Assembly: GCA_020073015.1 (NCBI GenBank)
Contig: JAIQFZ010000054.1
Coordinates: forward strand, 1 to 43,749
From: Terriglobia bacterium
Lineage (GTDB): Bacteria; Acidobacteriota; Terriglobia; Terriglobales; Acidobacteriaceae
Direction of reading: 5' to 3'
DNA length: 43,749 nucleotides
The position numbers were made by a program, and so were the translations under genes. Under the pieces are notes generated by a model. That model did not search any database, was not told the DNA's origin, and saw only the letters and a program-made list of their open reading frames with translations. Of the stretch, positions 24,986-33,297 are shown piece by piece (the first letter of the stretch is position 1; every line of letters begins with the position of its first letter).

Positions 24986-26824
24986 ATGGCCACTACCGAT
25001 GTCGTGCCCCAGGAATCATCCGGCCAGCTGGGGCAACAGCGTGTCGTCAATGACATGAGTATCCAGGTTGCGACCGTGAACGGTTCCGGGTCGCAGAGTT
25101 CTAACACAGTTCTCCTGCGCAGCATTTTTCAGATGGGCGTGCCGATTTCGGGCAAGAATCTATTTCCTTCGAACATCGCCGGGTTGCCCACGTGGTATAC
25201 GATCCGCGCCAATAAGGATAGCTACATCGCGCGTAAGAAGGAAATCGATCTGCTGGTCGCGATGAATGCCGAGACCGCGCAGGACGATGTGAAGTCGCTG
25301 GCGCCGGGGGCCTCTGTGCTTTACGACGAGCCCCTCGCTCTCGATAAACTGCGTGACGACTTGATTTTCTACAGCGTGCCTTACGACAAGCTGGTGGCGC
25401 CCGTGTGCCCGGAAGCCAAGCTGCGCAAGTTGATCAAGAACATGATCTACGTCGGCGTGGTCGCGCAGTTGTTTGAGATCGAGATGGGCGAAGTCGAGAA
25501 CGCCATCCGCAAGCAGTTCGCGAAAAAGGCGAAGGCTGCGAACCTGAACTTGGCGGCGGCCAAGGCAGGATATGACTACGCGGCGGCGAACCTGAAGAAG
25601 CGCGATCCGTTCTACATCCAGCGCATGGACAAGACGAAGGGCAAGATCATTATCGACGGCAACTCGGCCGCAGCGATGGGCTGCATGTTTGCCGGGTGCA
25701 CGGTGGTGACCTGGTATCCGATTACACCGTCGTCGTCGCTGGTGGAGACGATGATCGACTACATGAAGGAATACCGCATCGGCCCCGACGGCAAGGCGAC
25801 GTTTGCCATCGTGCAGGCGGAAGACGAACTGGCCGCGATTGGCATGGTCATTGGCGCGGGCTGGGCCGGCGCGCGCTCGATGACCGCGACCGCCGGGCCG
25901 GGCATCTCGCTGATGGCCGAGTTCACCGGGCTAGCCTATTACGTAGAAGTACCCGCGGTGATCTGGGACATTCAACGCGTCGGGCCTTCGACCGGATTGC
26001 CGACCCGCACTTCGCAGGGCGACGTGATTTCGACGGCCTTCCTGAGTCATGGCGACACGAAGCACATCCTGCTGTTCCCGAATTCGATGATCGAGTGCTT
26101 TACGATGGCCCAGGACGCCTTCGACCTCGCCGAACAGTTTCAGACACCGGTGTTCGTGATGTCGGATCTTGACCTCGGTATGAATAACTGGATGTCGGAT
26201 CCGTTTCCGTATCCCGACAAACCAATCAAGCGCGGAAAGGTTCTGAGCAAAGAGGATCTGGAGAAGCTGGGCAGCTTCGCCCGCTACAAGGATGTGGATG
26301 GCGATGGTGTTGGTTATCGCACGTTGCCAGGTACCGATCATCCCGCGGCGGCGTGGTTTGCGCGCGGCAGCGGACACAACGAGAAGGCGCAGTACAGCGA
26401 GCGTCCCGACGACTTTGAACGCAACATGGAGCGCATCAACAAGAAGTTCGAGACGGCGCGGTCGTTTGTGCCCCGGCCGGAGTTGACGGGTAGCGGAAAG
26501 CAGAAGGTGGGCATCCTGGCCTATGGCACGTCCCACTGGGCCATTGTTGAGTCGCTCGATCAACTGAGCAAGGAACATAACTTGAAGGCGGACTATCTGC
26601 GAGTGCGCGCGTATCCATTCACGCGCGAAGTCCACGACTTCATCGAGCAACATGAGCATGTGTATATCGTCGAGCAGAACCGCGACGCGCAGATGGCAGC
26701 GCTGCTGAAACTCGACATCAAGCCGGAGCTTACACCGCGGCTCCGCTCAATCTGCCATATTCATGGCCTGCCGATTGATGCGCGTTCGGTCACCGACGAA
26801 CTCATGATGATGGAGGGCAAGTAA
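24986..26824 (+). CDS. korA: 2-oxoacid:ferredoxin oxidoreductase, fused gamma-alpha subunit
   Basis: With KorB it oxidatively decarboxylates a 2-oxoacid, most likely 2-oxoglutarate, to the CoA ester while reducing ferredoxin. The 612-residue protein combines a gamma domain (about 25-215; LRSIFQMGVPISGKNLFPSN) with an alpha domain (about 220-610; WYPITPSSSLVE, QAEDELAAIGMVIGAGWAGA, TATAGPGISLMAE). VGPSTGLPTRTSQGD is typical of the KGOR type. There is no ferredoxin domain. AAGGG precedes the ATG, and a TATAAT lies at 24901-24906 with no clear -35. korB follows directly, with no gap. Confidence 0.9.
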   Translation: MATTDVVPQESSGQLGQQRVVNDMSIQVATVNGSGSQSSNTVLLRSIFQMGVPISGKNLFPSNIAGLPTWYTIRANKDSYIARKKEIDLLVAMNAETAQDDVKSLAPGASVLYDEPLALDKLRDDLIFYSVPYDKLVAPVCPEAKLRKLIKNMIYVGVVAQLFEIEMGEVENAIRKQFAKKAKAANLNLAAAKAGYDYAAANLKKRDPFYIQRMDKTKGKIIIDGNSAAAMGCMFAGCTVVTWYPITPSSSLVETMIDYMKEYRIGPDGKATFAIVQAEDELAAIGMVIGAGWAGARSMTATAGPGISLMAEFTGLAYYVEVPAVIWDIQRVGPSTGLPTRTSQGDVISTAFLSHGDTKHILLFPNSMIECFTMAQDAFDLAEQFQTPVFVMSDLDLGMNNWMSDPFPYPDKPIKRGKVLSKEDLEKLGSFARYKDVDGDGVGYRTLPGTDHPAAAWFARGSGHNEKAQYSERPDDFERNMERINKKFETARSFVPRPELTGSGKQKVGILAYGTSHWAIVESLDQLSKEHNLKADYLRVRAYPFTREVHDFIEQHEHVYIVEQNRDAQMAALLKLDIKPELTPRLRSICHIHGLPIDARSVTDELMMMEGK

Positions 26825-27868
26825 ATGTCGACCACTCCAACTGCTCCGGCTCCGAAAACGAATCGCATCGGTCTGCAGGTGCTGGACTATCGCGGCGGCA
26901 AGACGACGCTGTGCGCGGGCTGCGGTCATAACGCGATCTCGGAACGCATCATTGACGCGATGTACGAAATGGGCGTCCGGCCCGAGCGCGTCGCGAAGTT
27001 CAGCGGTATCGGATGCTCGTCGAAGAGCCCGGCTTATTTCATGAACCGCTCGCACAGCTTCAACTCTGTGCATGGACGCATGCCCTCGGTCGCAACCGGA
27101 GCAATGCTTGCCAACAAAGACCTGATTGCGCTCGGCGTGACGGGCGACGGTGACACCGTGTCGATCGGCGCCGGGCAGTTTATCCACCTCATGCGCCGCA
27201 ACCTGCCGATCATCTACATCCTCGAAGACAATGGCGTGTACGGGCTCACCAAAGGCCAGTTCTCCGCCACCGCCGATCTCGGCTCGACCCTGAAGACCGG
27301 TGTGGTTAACGACCTTCCGCCGATTGACACGTGCGCGCTGGCGATTCAGCTGGGCGCAACGTTGGTCGGCCGGTCGTTCTCCGGCGACAAGCGGCAGTTG
27401 CACAGCATGCTGAAAGCGGCGATCGCGCACAAGGGTACAGTCATGCTTGACGTGGTTTCGCCGTGCGTGACTTTCAACGACCACGAGGGCTCGACGAAGT
27501 CTTACAAATACATGCAGGCCCATGAGGAGCCACTGCACGAAGTCAGCTTTGTGCCGGCGTTCGAAGAGATCAATGTGGATTATGATCCCGGGACCACGCT
27601 CGAAGTCACCATGCACGATGGGTCGAGCTTGCGGCTGCGCAAGCTCGAAGAAGACTACGACCCGACCGACAAGATCGAAGCCGTGCACCGCCTGATGGAA
27701 TCGCACGTCAAGGGCGAAGTGCTGACCGGCGTGTTCTATATCAACGCGAAGGCGCCCAGCTTTATCGACATGCTGAATGTGACCGACCAGCCGCTGGCAA
27801 CCCTGCCGGAGTCAGTGGTGCGTCCAGGCCGAGAAGTGCTGGAGAAGTGTATGGAGGAACTGCGCTAG
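26825..27868 (+). CDS. korB: 2-oxoacid:ferredoxin oxidoreductase, beta subunit
   Basis: Thiamine-diphosphate-binding subunit, 347 residues. The TPP motif GVTGDGDTVSIGAGQFIHLM followed by LEDNGVYGLTKGQ is complete. CAGCGHN near residue 31 and KFSGIGCSSKSPAYF contribute cluster and cofactor positions seen in this family. HGRMPSVATGAMLAN is characteristic of 2-oxoglutarate-type enzymes. It begins at the base after the korA stop, so the two form one operon, which ends at the terminator at 27928-27962. In an aerobic heterotroph the pair could replace 2-oxoglutarate dehydrogenase (inference). Confidence 0.93.
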   Translation: MSTTPTAPAPKTNRIGLQVLDYRGGKTTLCAGCGHNAISERIIDAMYEMGVRPERVAKFSGIGCSSKSPAYFMNRSHSFNSVHGRMPSVATGAMLANKDLIALGVTGDGDTVSIGAGQFIHLMRRNLPIIYILEDNGVYGLTKGQFSATADLGSTLKTGVVNDLPPIDTCALAIQLGATLVGRSFSGDKRQLHSMLKAAIAHKGTVMLDVVSPCVTFNDHEGSTKSYKYMQAHEEPLHEVSFVPAFEEINVDYDPGTTLEVTMHDGSSLRLRKLEEDYDPTDKIEAVHRLMESHVKGEVLTGVFYINAKAPSFIDMLNVTDQPLATLPESVVRPGREVLEKCMEELR

Positions 27869-27927
27869 AGGACTGCGCTTCTCGCTCTTCATAGTCTTCC
27901 CAAGAACTATTCCGTCGTGGGAAAAGT

Positions 27928-27962
27928 CGAGCCGGGCCCTTTCGGGACCGGCTCGTGTTTTT
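27928..27962 (+). terminator. Rho-independent terminator of korAB
   Basis: CGAGCCGG (27928-27935) pairs with CCGGCTCG (27948-27955). An inner GCCC/GGGA stack with one mismatch extends the stem, and TGTTTTT follows at 27956-27962. It begins 60 bp after the korB stop. Confidence 0.85.
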
Positions 27963-27979
27963 GTACTTGAATTCGCCGC

Positions 27980-28666
27980 TTAGTTCACCGCGAAGATCAG
28001 GTCGTCGTGATCGTCGTACGCGCCCGTGCTGCAGGAGGAGGCGCTTCCCTGATAGCGGAAGTTTGCCCGTACCGCTTGCAGGCTTCCGGTGGGGAGTGTG
28101 TAGGTCCTGGAGATCGACTGCGCGCCGCCACCGGAGGGCACGATCGTCCCGATCAGCACCCAGGTTGGGCTGTTGGGGTTGGCCGCGTAGTAGAGGTCGA
28201 GAGCGTCGGAAGAACCGGTGCTCCAGGCCCAGACGGTGGCGGTGACGGTGACGGTGGTGCCGTGAGTCAGGGCTCCGCCGTCGGTGGATGCGACTACGAT
28301 GCGGTCATTGGACTCATCGGAGTGGAAGGTTCCCGAGGTGCCATCCGCGCACGAGCTGTTGATGTTGTTCGGTTGATTGGGTTCGGAGCCGCCGGTCAGA
28401 GTGTCGAGATGGTCGGAGGTGAAGGAGCTGTACGCCTAGACCGTCGCGCTGACCTTTACGGTTTTGCCCGGCGCCAGCGTGCTGCCGTCGGTGGTTTGGA
28501 TAACCAGGCGGTCGTTGGACTCGTCGGAGTGGAAGGTTCCGGACGTGCCATCGGCGCAGGAGCTGTTGATGCTGTTGGGTTGATTGGGTTCATTGCCGCC
28601 GGAGAGCGTATCGCGACCCAGCAGCAGAGATGGACCGGAATCGCAGCCGATGCCCCGGCGCTCCAT
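27980..28666 (-). pseudogene. Remnant of a secreted protein: two tandem C-terminal modules split by an in-frame amber codon
   Basis: On the minus strand one frame runs to TAA at 27980. From 28666 it encodes a module with GGNEPNQPNSINSSCADGTS and ESNDRLVIQTTDG, reaching KVSATV, then TAG at 28436-28438. The same frame then resumes with AYSSFTSDHLDTLTGGSEPN, a second module with NNINSSCADGTSGTFHSDES and ESNDRIVVASTDGG, and ends in STGAYDDHDDLIFAVN. The second module reads TATVWAWSTG where the first reads SATV-stop-AYSS, so the amber most simply comes from TGG to TAG. An in-frame TGA at 28670-28672 and no signal peptide show that the 5' part is gone. Such modules close extracellular enzymes. The parent is unknown. 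Confidence 0.8.
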
Positions 28667-28680
28667 CTTTCATCTCGATC

Positions 28681-29691
28681 TCAAGCACTCATGGTCAGGA
28701 CGACGCGGAAGCGGGCTCGGCCACTGATCATCTGCTGGTAGGCTTCGTTGGCTTTTTCCAGCGGATAGCGCTCGATCATCGGACGGACTCCGGTGAGCGC
28801 GCTGAACTGCATCGTGTCTTCGGAATCCTTGGCGGTTCCGGAAGCCCATCCCTGGATGGCCTTGCGGCCAGAGATCAATTGAATGGGCGTGACCGTGATG
28901 GGCTCCATGCTTGCACCTACGACAACCAGTTTGCCGTTGTTGGACAGGCCGTTCACGACTGCGGAAATGGATTTGGAATCGGGAGCGGTGGCGAGGATCA
29001 CGCGGGCGCCGCCGAACTTCTGCAACTCCTGGGCGGGATCACAGGAAGCCGTATCCACGAAATGGGCGGCACCAAGTTTGCGGGCGAGTGGTTCTTTGTC
29101 TTTGCCCCGGCCGATGGCGAAGGTGCGGAAGCCCATCTGGCGTGCGTACTGAATGCCGAGATGGCCGAGACCTCCGATGCCCTGCACGGCGACGAGATCG
29201 CCAGCGCGAGCGCCCGAGTTGCGCAGGGCATTGAAGACTGTGATGCCGGCGCAGAGCAAGGGCGCGGCTTCAGCAGCCGGGAGGTCGTCGGGGATGGCAG
29301 CGACGGACTCGGCCGGCACAACGACGTATTCCGCGTAACCGCCGTCGTGGCTGATGCCCGTGATTTTTTCGTTCCGGCAGTTAATGAAATCGCCGCGGCG
29401 GCAGGCATCACAGGTGAAGCAGTGGCCGCCGTGCCAGCCGACTCCCACGCGCTGACCGACCTGCCAGTTGGTGACGTCGGCGCCGACGGCGTCGATGCGG
29501 CCGGCGATTTCGTGTCCGGGCACGCGCGGGTACTGGATGCCGGGCCCATGGCCTTCTTTCACCAGCGCATCACTGTGGCAGATGCCGCAGGCTTCGACTT
29601 TTATGCGGACTTGGTTGCGGGCGAGTTCGGGGGTGGGTCTTTCTACGAGTTCGAAATTGCCACCGGGCTTGCTGACTTGGACTGCTTTCAT
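28681..29691 (-). CDS. Zinc-dependent alcohol dehydrogenase (MDR family)
   Basis: NAD(P)-dependent alcohol/aldehyde oxidoreductase, 336 residues. Catalytic zinc ligands are visible as Cys38 in CGICHSD and His60-Glu61 in GHEIAG. The structural zinc site is Cys90, Cys93, Cys96 and Cys104. The nucleotide-binding loop reads VAVQGIGGLGHLGIQYARQM, the AdhP-like GxGGLGH. It ends 15 bp before the secreted-protein remnant. The substrate is not determined; AdhP-like primary alcohol activity is the nearest guess. ATG 29691 is followed directly by the standard MKAVQV start. Confidence 0.92.
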   Translation of the reverse strand: MKAVQVSKPGGNFELVERPTPELARNQVRIKVEACGICHSDALVKEGHGPGIQYPRVPGHEIAGRIDAVGADVTNWQVGQRVGVGWHGGHCFTCDACRRGDFINCRNEKITGISHDGGYAEYVVVPAESVAAIPDDLPAAEAAPLLCAGITVFNALRNSGARAGDLVAVQGIGGLGHLGIQYARQMGFRTFAIGRGKDKEPLARKLGAAHFVDTASCDPAQELQKFGGARVILATAPDSKSISAVVNGLSNNGKLVVVGASMEPITVTPIQLISGRKAIQGWASGTAKDSEDTMQFSALTGVRPMIERYPLEKANEAYQQMISGRARFRVVLTMSA

Positions 29692-29885
29692 GTGAAGTGC
29701 CTCGGAGTATGTGAGTTAGAAATTCGTGTGCAGAGTAAGAGATGAGGCAGGAGACAGCGAAGACTCAGCGAGGGAGAGATTCGCTGGCGTTGGGCCGGGT
29801 GAGGACGCCACAGCGCTCTACGGAAGAGCGAGGTGGGACAGAGTCCCGTTTCTACACGACACATACAGTCGTTCTAAGGCAGGCA

Positions 29886-29914
29886 GTGCGCGGACAAGAG
29901 TGTCCATGCTACAC
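29886..29914. repeat. REP-like palindrome (GCGGACAAGAGTGTCC family), copy 2
   Basis: GCGCGGACA...TGTCC with GCTACAC following; the right arm is degraded (TGTCCATGC instead of TGTCCGCGC). It has the same orientation as the copies at 15252 and 32361. It lies between the adh gene and the small protein gene. Confidence 0.65.
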
Positions 29915-29918
29915 CTTT

Positions 29919-30137
29919 TTATCCGGTTTTCTTAAGTTCGCCTTCGAAGGAATGTTCGGGGCTGTGGCCGGGTTCGGGGAAATCGCTGTCGGCGCCGTCC
30001 ACCATCGGATCCGGATTGCGGTGCGACAGTTGGCCCGTCATGGAGTTGTTGCCGGCTTGGGTGCGGTCGTCGGGCTCGAGCGAACCCTTGCCGCGGTCGG
30101 CGTCGTTATCGAGATGATCGCTGGCGTGATTGGGCAT
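29919..30137 (-). CDS. Small hydrophilic acidic protein, unknown function
   Basis: A 72-residue protein starting MPNHASDHLDNDADRGKG and containing MTGQLSHRNPDP and DSDFPEPGHSPEHS, with no hydrophobic segment. The Asp/Pro/His-rich phrase resembles small uncharacterised acidobacterial proteins I recall, but I cannot verify this. GGCGGA lies 7 nt before the ATG. A longer in-frame start at 30206 has no better signal. Its composition is unlike the random frames around it, which favours a real, probably disordered, gene product. Confidence 0.55.
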   Translation of the reverse strand: MPNHASDHLDNDADRGKGSLEPDDRTQAGNNSMTGQLSHRNPDPMVDGADSDFPEPGHSPEHSFEGELKKTG

Positions 30138-30283
30138 GGTGGTGTCCGCCGTGAAGGAATTAAGTGAATAACAGGCCAGCCTACGCTGAACTCCACGATC
30201 GAGCAACGGCTAAAGATCGCCGAGGGTAGGTTGTTCGACCGGTAATGCAAAGCCCGAGCTGAGCCCGTATCGTTGGTAACGGA

Positions 30284-30319
30284 GATTCATTCTAAGTGAT
30301 TCATTCTACTCGCTATAGT
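30284..30319 (+). promoter_or_regulatory. Direct repeat and -10-like box in the divergent gap before the HAD gene
   Basis: GATTCATTCTA occurs at 30284-30294 and again at 30298-30308 (14-bp period), followed by TATAGT at 30314-30319. This could be a tandem operator beside a weak promoter for the phosphatase gene 68 bp downstream. No -35 is visible. Confidence 0.3.
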
Positions 30320-30386
30320 TTGATTTGATCGGGGTGATCGGGAAAATTAATGGCCCGTTCACAGGGTAGGGAATCTAATATCAGGT

Positions 30387-31226
30387 ATGGCAAATAAACA
30401 GCGGAAACACTATCTGTTCGCCAGCGACTTCGACCAGACGTTGACCTTTAACGATACGGGCTACGTTTTGAGCGAGTTGCTGGGGATTTCGACGGAAGAA
30501 TTTGAGCGCCGGATCAGGGGCATGGCCAAGCTGAACCTGGTCCAGCAGGGCGCCGAACTCTCTTACCTGCTTTTGCACGATCCGGACTTCCGCACGCGGG
30601 TGCGCAAGGAGCACCTCTACGAGGTGGGGAAGCGGATTCGGCTCAAGGAGAATATCAAGCAGGTTTACGACATTCTGAACCGCAGGATCGACGGGTTTCA
30701 CTTTGATTTCTACGTGCTTTCGGCGGCGCCCGTGGAGGTGATTAAGTCGGCGCTGGAGGGCGTTGTGCCGGACGATCACATTTTCGGCACAGAGTTTAAG
30801 TACTCCGCGTCGGGCGAGATTGAATCGTTGGTGCGAGCGACAGCCGGGTACGGCAAGGTGGAGCGGTTGGACCAGCTTCAGGAGGAGTTGGGAGTGCCGG
30901 CAGACCACGTCGTGTACGTGGGTGACGGCAGTTCGGATATTCACGTGATGCTGCATGTAAACCGGCACGATGGATTCACGATTGCGGTTTCAGAATCGAA
31001 GAAAGTAACGCAGATCGCGAAGCGGACGGTGCTGAGCGAGAACGCGCTGGCCACGCTGGTGCCCATTCTGGAGGAAATTGCGGGATGGACGCGGCCAAAG
31101 ATCCGGCAGTTGTTTGAATCGTATGGATTCCTGATCCAGGGTTGGGAAAGCGTACAGACGGATTGGGTCACGCTGCGGGCGAGCGGAGCGGTGGTGGAGA
31201 AAGCCGTAGCGGCCGAAGCAAACTAA
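30387..31226 (+). CDS. HAD-superfamily phosphatase (phosphoserine phosphatase-like)
   Basis: Cytoplasmic Mg2+-dependent phosphohydrolase, 279 residues. HAD motif I is DFDQTLT, with nucleophile Asp14 and acid Asp16; motif II is [10 protein letters not shown]; motif IV is [14 protein letters not shown]. The helical cap between motifs I and II (residues about 25-90) is of the C1 type, as in SerB-like enzymes. The C-terminal 70 residues are an extra helical extension. The substrate cannot be deduced. The ribosome site before ATG 30387 is weak (CAGG, 2-nt spacing). The gene is convergent with the tol cluster. Confidence 0.87.
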   Translation: MANKQRKHYLFASDFDQTLTFNDTGYVLSELLGISTEEFERRIRGMAKLNLVQQGAELSYLLLHDPDFRTRVRKEHLYEVGKRIRLKENIKQVYDILNRRIDGFHFDFYVLSAAPVEVIKSALEGVVPDDHIFGTEFKYSASGEIESLVRATAGYGKVERLDQLQEELGVPADHVVYVGDGSSDIHVMLHVNRHDGFTIAVSESKKVTQIAKRTVLSENALATLVPILEEIAGWTRPKIRQLFESYGFLIQGWESVQTDWVTLRASGAVVEKAVAAEAN

Positions 31227-31231
31227 ACCTT

Positions 31232-31366
31232 AAACCAATTCACCGCGGAGTCGCCGAGGGCGCAGAGGAATGCTGGATCAGGTTCCTCTGTGCTTGCGGC
31301 TTGCTCTGCGGTTGGATTTTTTGGGGAGATAAAATCCCACTCATTGCAAAAAACGCGATGAGTGGG
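31232..31366. repeat. Two intergenic hairpins between convergent genes
   Basis: The first (31232-31315) belongs loosely to the CACAGAGG family: GCGCAGAGGAA pairs with TTCCTCTGTGC, and CACCGCGGAG with CTCTGCGGTTG. The second has CCCACTCAT (31336-31344) and ATGAGTGGG (31358-31366), a perfect 9-bp stem. They lie between the ends of the HAD gene and cpoB, so they could end transcription from both sides. Confidence 0.6.
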
Positions 31367-31381
31367 GCACCCCGTTGGTGA

Positions 31382-32227
31382 TTACTGACGGGTCTTTGGA
31401 GTGGCTGGGCCTAGCTTGCGCAGCTTGTCTCTGGCTTGCGTGGCCTCGGTTGTTTTCGGATAGCGCTGGATGACGTGCTTCAGTTCCTGCGTTCCGTCGT
31501 CTTGTTGGCCGAGTTCGATGAGCGCGAACCCTTTTTTCAACTGGGCCGCGGCGGCCTTGTTCCCGCTCGGGAAATTCTGCAGCACCAGGTCGTAGTTTGC
31601 GATCGCCTTCTTGAAGTCGCCGGCCTTGTACTGAATCTCAGCCAGATAGAAGTAGGCGTTTCCGGCCAGATCGGTGTTGGGATAGAACTTCAGGTAGTCG
31701 TTGAATTCCTGCGTGGCCAGGTCGTTCTTGCCGCCGTTGTAATCGCGCAGCGCGTTGTTGTAGAGGACGTCGGGGGGCGGGGCCTGGGCCATGGCTTGTG
31801 CGGCCTGCTGTTGCTGGGCCTGCTGCGCCGCGAGCGACTGCTGAGCGGCTTGCATGTCTTCGAACTGCTTGCTCAGCTTGGCCAGGCGGACCTTCAACTC
31901 GTCCATGGTGTCATTCAGCGCCTGGATCTGGCCGGAGATCTGGTCGACTTGCGCGGCGCGGTCCTGCTGCTGCTTGTTGATGGAGTTTTGCAGGTCGGCA
32001 ATTGCGGAGCTGACTTTGTTGGTGGCGTCGGTCTGCTGCTCGACCAGGTTTTTCATGACGCCCATGCGCTCGTTGAATGACTGTTGCATGAGGGTCATCT
32101 GCTGCTGCAATTGCTCGACCTGGGTTTGGAGCTGGACGATCTCCTTGCTCGCTCCGTACGCGGGGGCGAGGGGGATCCAGAGAGCGAAGAAAAGGGCGAG
32201 GACGGTGGTAAGGCGATTTGATTTCAT
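31382..32227 (-). CDS. cpoB: Tol-Pal accessory protein (CpoB/YbgF)
   Basis: Periplasmic coordinator of peptidoglycan synthesis and outer-membrane constriction (family knowledge). The 281-residue protein has a signal peptide (MKSNRLTTVLALFFALWIPL ending APAYGA), a long coiled coil of about residues 30-135 with many Gln, a Gln/Ala linker, and three TPR repeats at the C-terminus (YNNALRDYNGGKNDLATQEF, AYFYLAEIQYKAGDF, LKKGFALIELGQQDDG). ATG 32227 is chosen over an upstream TTG because it starts the signal peptide. It is the last gene of the tol cluster. Confidence 0.9.
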   Translation of the reverse strand: MKSNRLTTVLALFFALWIPLAPAYGASKEIVQLQTQVEQLQQQMTLMQQSFNERMGVMKNLVEQQTDATNKVSSAIADLQNSINKQQQDRAAQVDQISGQIQALNDTMDELKVRLAKLSKQFEDMQAAQQSLAAQQAQQQQAAQAMAQAPPPDVLYNNALRDYNGGKNDLATQEFNDYLKFYPNTDLAGNAYFYLAEIQYKAGDFKKAIANYDLVLQNFPSGNKAAAAQLKKGFALIELGQQDDGTQELKHVIQRYPKTTEATQARDKLRKLGPATPKTRQ

Positions 32228-32313
32228 AGCTAATCTATTGGATGACAAAAGTCGGGTGGGTGTCTAGCGGGTAGGACCATCGGAATCACCCGGAGGTGCC
32301 GTCGTTGTTTTGA

Positions 32314-32387
32314 GTGGCGCGGGCATTTCTACCCGCGCCCACAGTTTAGTCACTCCAAATGCGCGGACAAGAGTGTCCGCGCTACAC
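32314..32387. repeat. Inverted pair of REP-like palindromes, copies 3 and 4
   Basis: Copy 3 (32314-32340) reads GTGGCGCGGGCATTTCTACC and on into CGCGCCC; copy 4 (32361-32387), in the opposite orientation, has GCGCGGACA/TGTCCGCGC and ends GCTACAC. A head-to-head pair is the BIME arrangement known from enterobacterial REPs. It fills the gap between pal and cpoB. Confidence 0.8.
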
Positions 32388-32390
32388 GCT

Positions 32391-33116
32391 CTACTTTTCG
32401 TACACGAAATGGCCGCGCCGATTTTCCTGCCAGCAGGACTCGGTCGAGGCGGTGCAGAAGGGTTTTTCCTTGCCGTAGCTGATGGTCTTGATGCGGTCGC
32501 CAGCGACTCCAGCCTGGACGAGCGCATTTTTGACCGCGTCGGAGCGATTGGTGCCGAGCGCGAGGTTGTACTCGGTGGAGCCGCGTTCGTCACAATGTCC
32601 CTCAACCGTGATGCGAATGTTGGGATGCTGTTGCAGGAAGCTGGCATCCCCCTGCAGGGAGGCCTGCTGGTCGGCGCGGATATCGGCCTTGTCGTAATCG
32701 AAGTAGATGTCCTTTACGTTTTGCGCGAACAGTTGCTCGTCGGTGACAGTGGGGGGCGGTGGAGGCGGTGGAGGCGGCGCAGTCACGGTGACGCGCGCGG
32801 TGGCTTCCTGCGTTCCTCCCTCGCCCTTGGCGACGAGATGGTAGGTCGTGGAATCCGCGGGCGTGACCTGGCGCGAACCATTGGCGTCGACGGCGCCAAT
32901 GCCATCAATGCTGACATTGGTGGCGTTGGTGGTCTGCCATGTGAGCGTGGTGGACTGGCCTTTTTCAAGTGTGTTGGGATTGGCCGCCAGAGAGGCCGTC
33001 GGAGACGGCGTCGGCGGTGGGGGCGGCGGTGGTGGGGGCGGTGCCACTTTTTTTGCGCAGGCTCCCCAGAACAGGATCGCGCCGAGTGTCAGTACCAGCG
33101 TGAGCCACTTCTTCAT
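32391..33116 (-). CDS. pal: Peptidoglycan-associated lipoprotein with extra Ig-like domain
   Basis: Outer-membrane lipoprotein that binds peptidoglycan. The 241-residue protein starts MKKWLTLVLTLGAILFWGAC, a lipoprotein signal with Cys20 as the acylation site. A run of ten prolines, an Ig-like domain of about 75 residues (SLAANPNTLEKGQSTTLTWQ onward) and a second proline run precede the OmpA domain. That domain has IYFDYDKADI, VEGHCDERGSTEYNLALG and NRSDAVKNAL, the DAP-binding set. E. coli Pal (173 residues) lacks the Ig-like insert. It lies between tolB and cpoB. Confidence 0.93.
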   Translation of the reverse strand: MKKWLTLVLTLGAILFWGACAKKVAPPPPPPPPPPTPSPTASLAANPNTLEKGQSTTLTWQTTNATNVSIDGIGAVDANGSRQVTPADSTTYHLVAKGEGGTQEATARVTVTAPPPPPPPPPTVTDEQLFAQNVKDIYFDYDKADIRADQQASLQGDASFLQQHPNIRITVEGHCDERGSTEYNLALGTNRSDAVKNALVQAGVAGDRIKTISYGKEKPFCTASTESCWQENRRGHFVYEK

Positions 33117-33240
33117 CGGATGCTTCACCTTAGTCCTCCATTTTTTGTGCGCCCAGATTGTGGCATACAATTTTACAGAATCACGGCGGGGCGCACCATG
33201 GGCCGGCCGCGAAACCGTGGAAAACTTGTTCTCAGTTACC

Positions 33241-33290
33241 CGAAGCGAGGAGCCTAACTGCAGATCCTTCGCTTCGCTCAGGATGACAAT
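33241..33290. repeat. GTCATCCTGAGC-type dispersed repeat, second copy
   Basis: On the minus strand it reads TTGTCATCCTGAGCGAAGCG and continues AAGGATCTGCAGTTAGG. It is a relative of the element at 14367-14425, sharing the TGTCATCCTGAGCG head. It lies between pal and tolB. Confidence 0.75.
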
Positions 33291-33297
33291 TCATTGA

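Noticed and set aside
28007-29745. Plus-strand open frames across the secreted-protein remnant and the alcohol dehydrogenase
   Set aside because: The minus strand carries recognisable modules and a complete zinc dehydrogenase; the plus frames are Gly/Ala/Arg-rich shadows.
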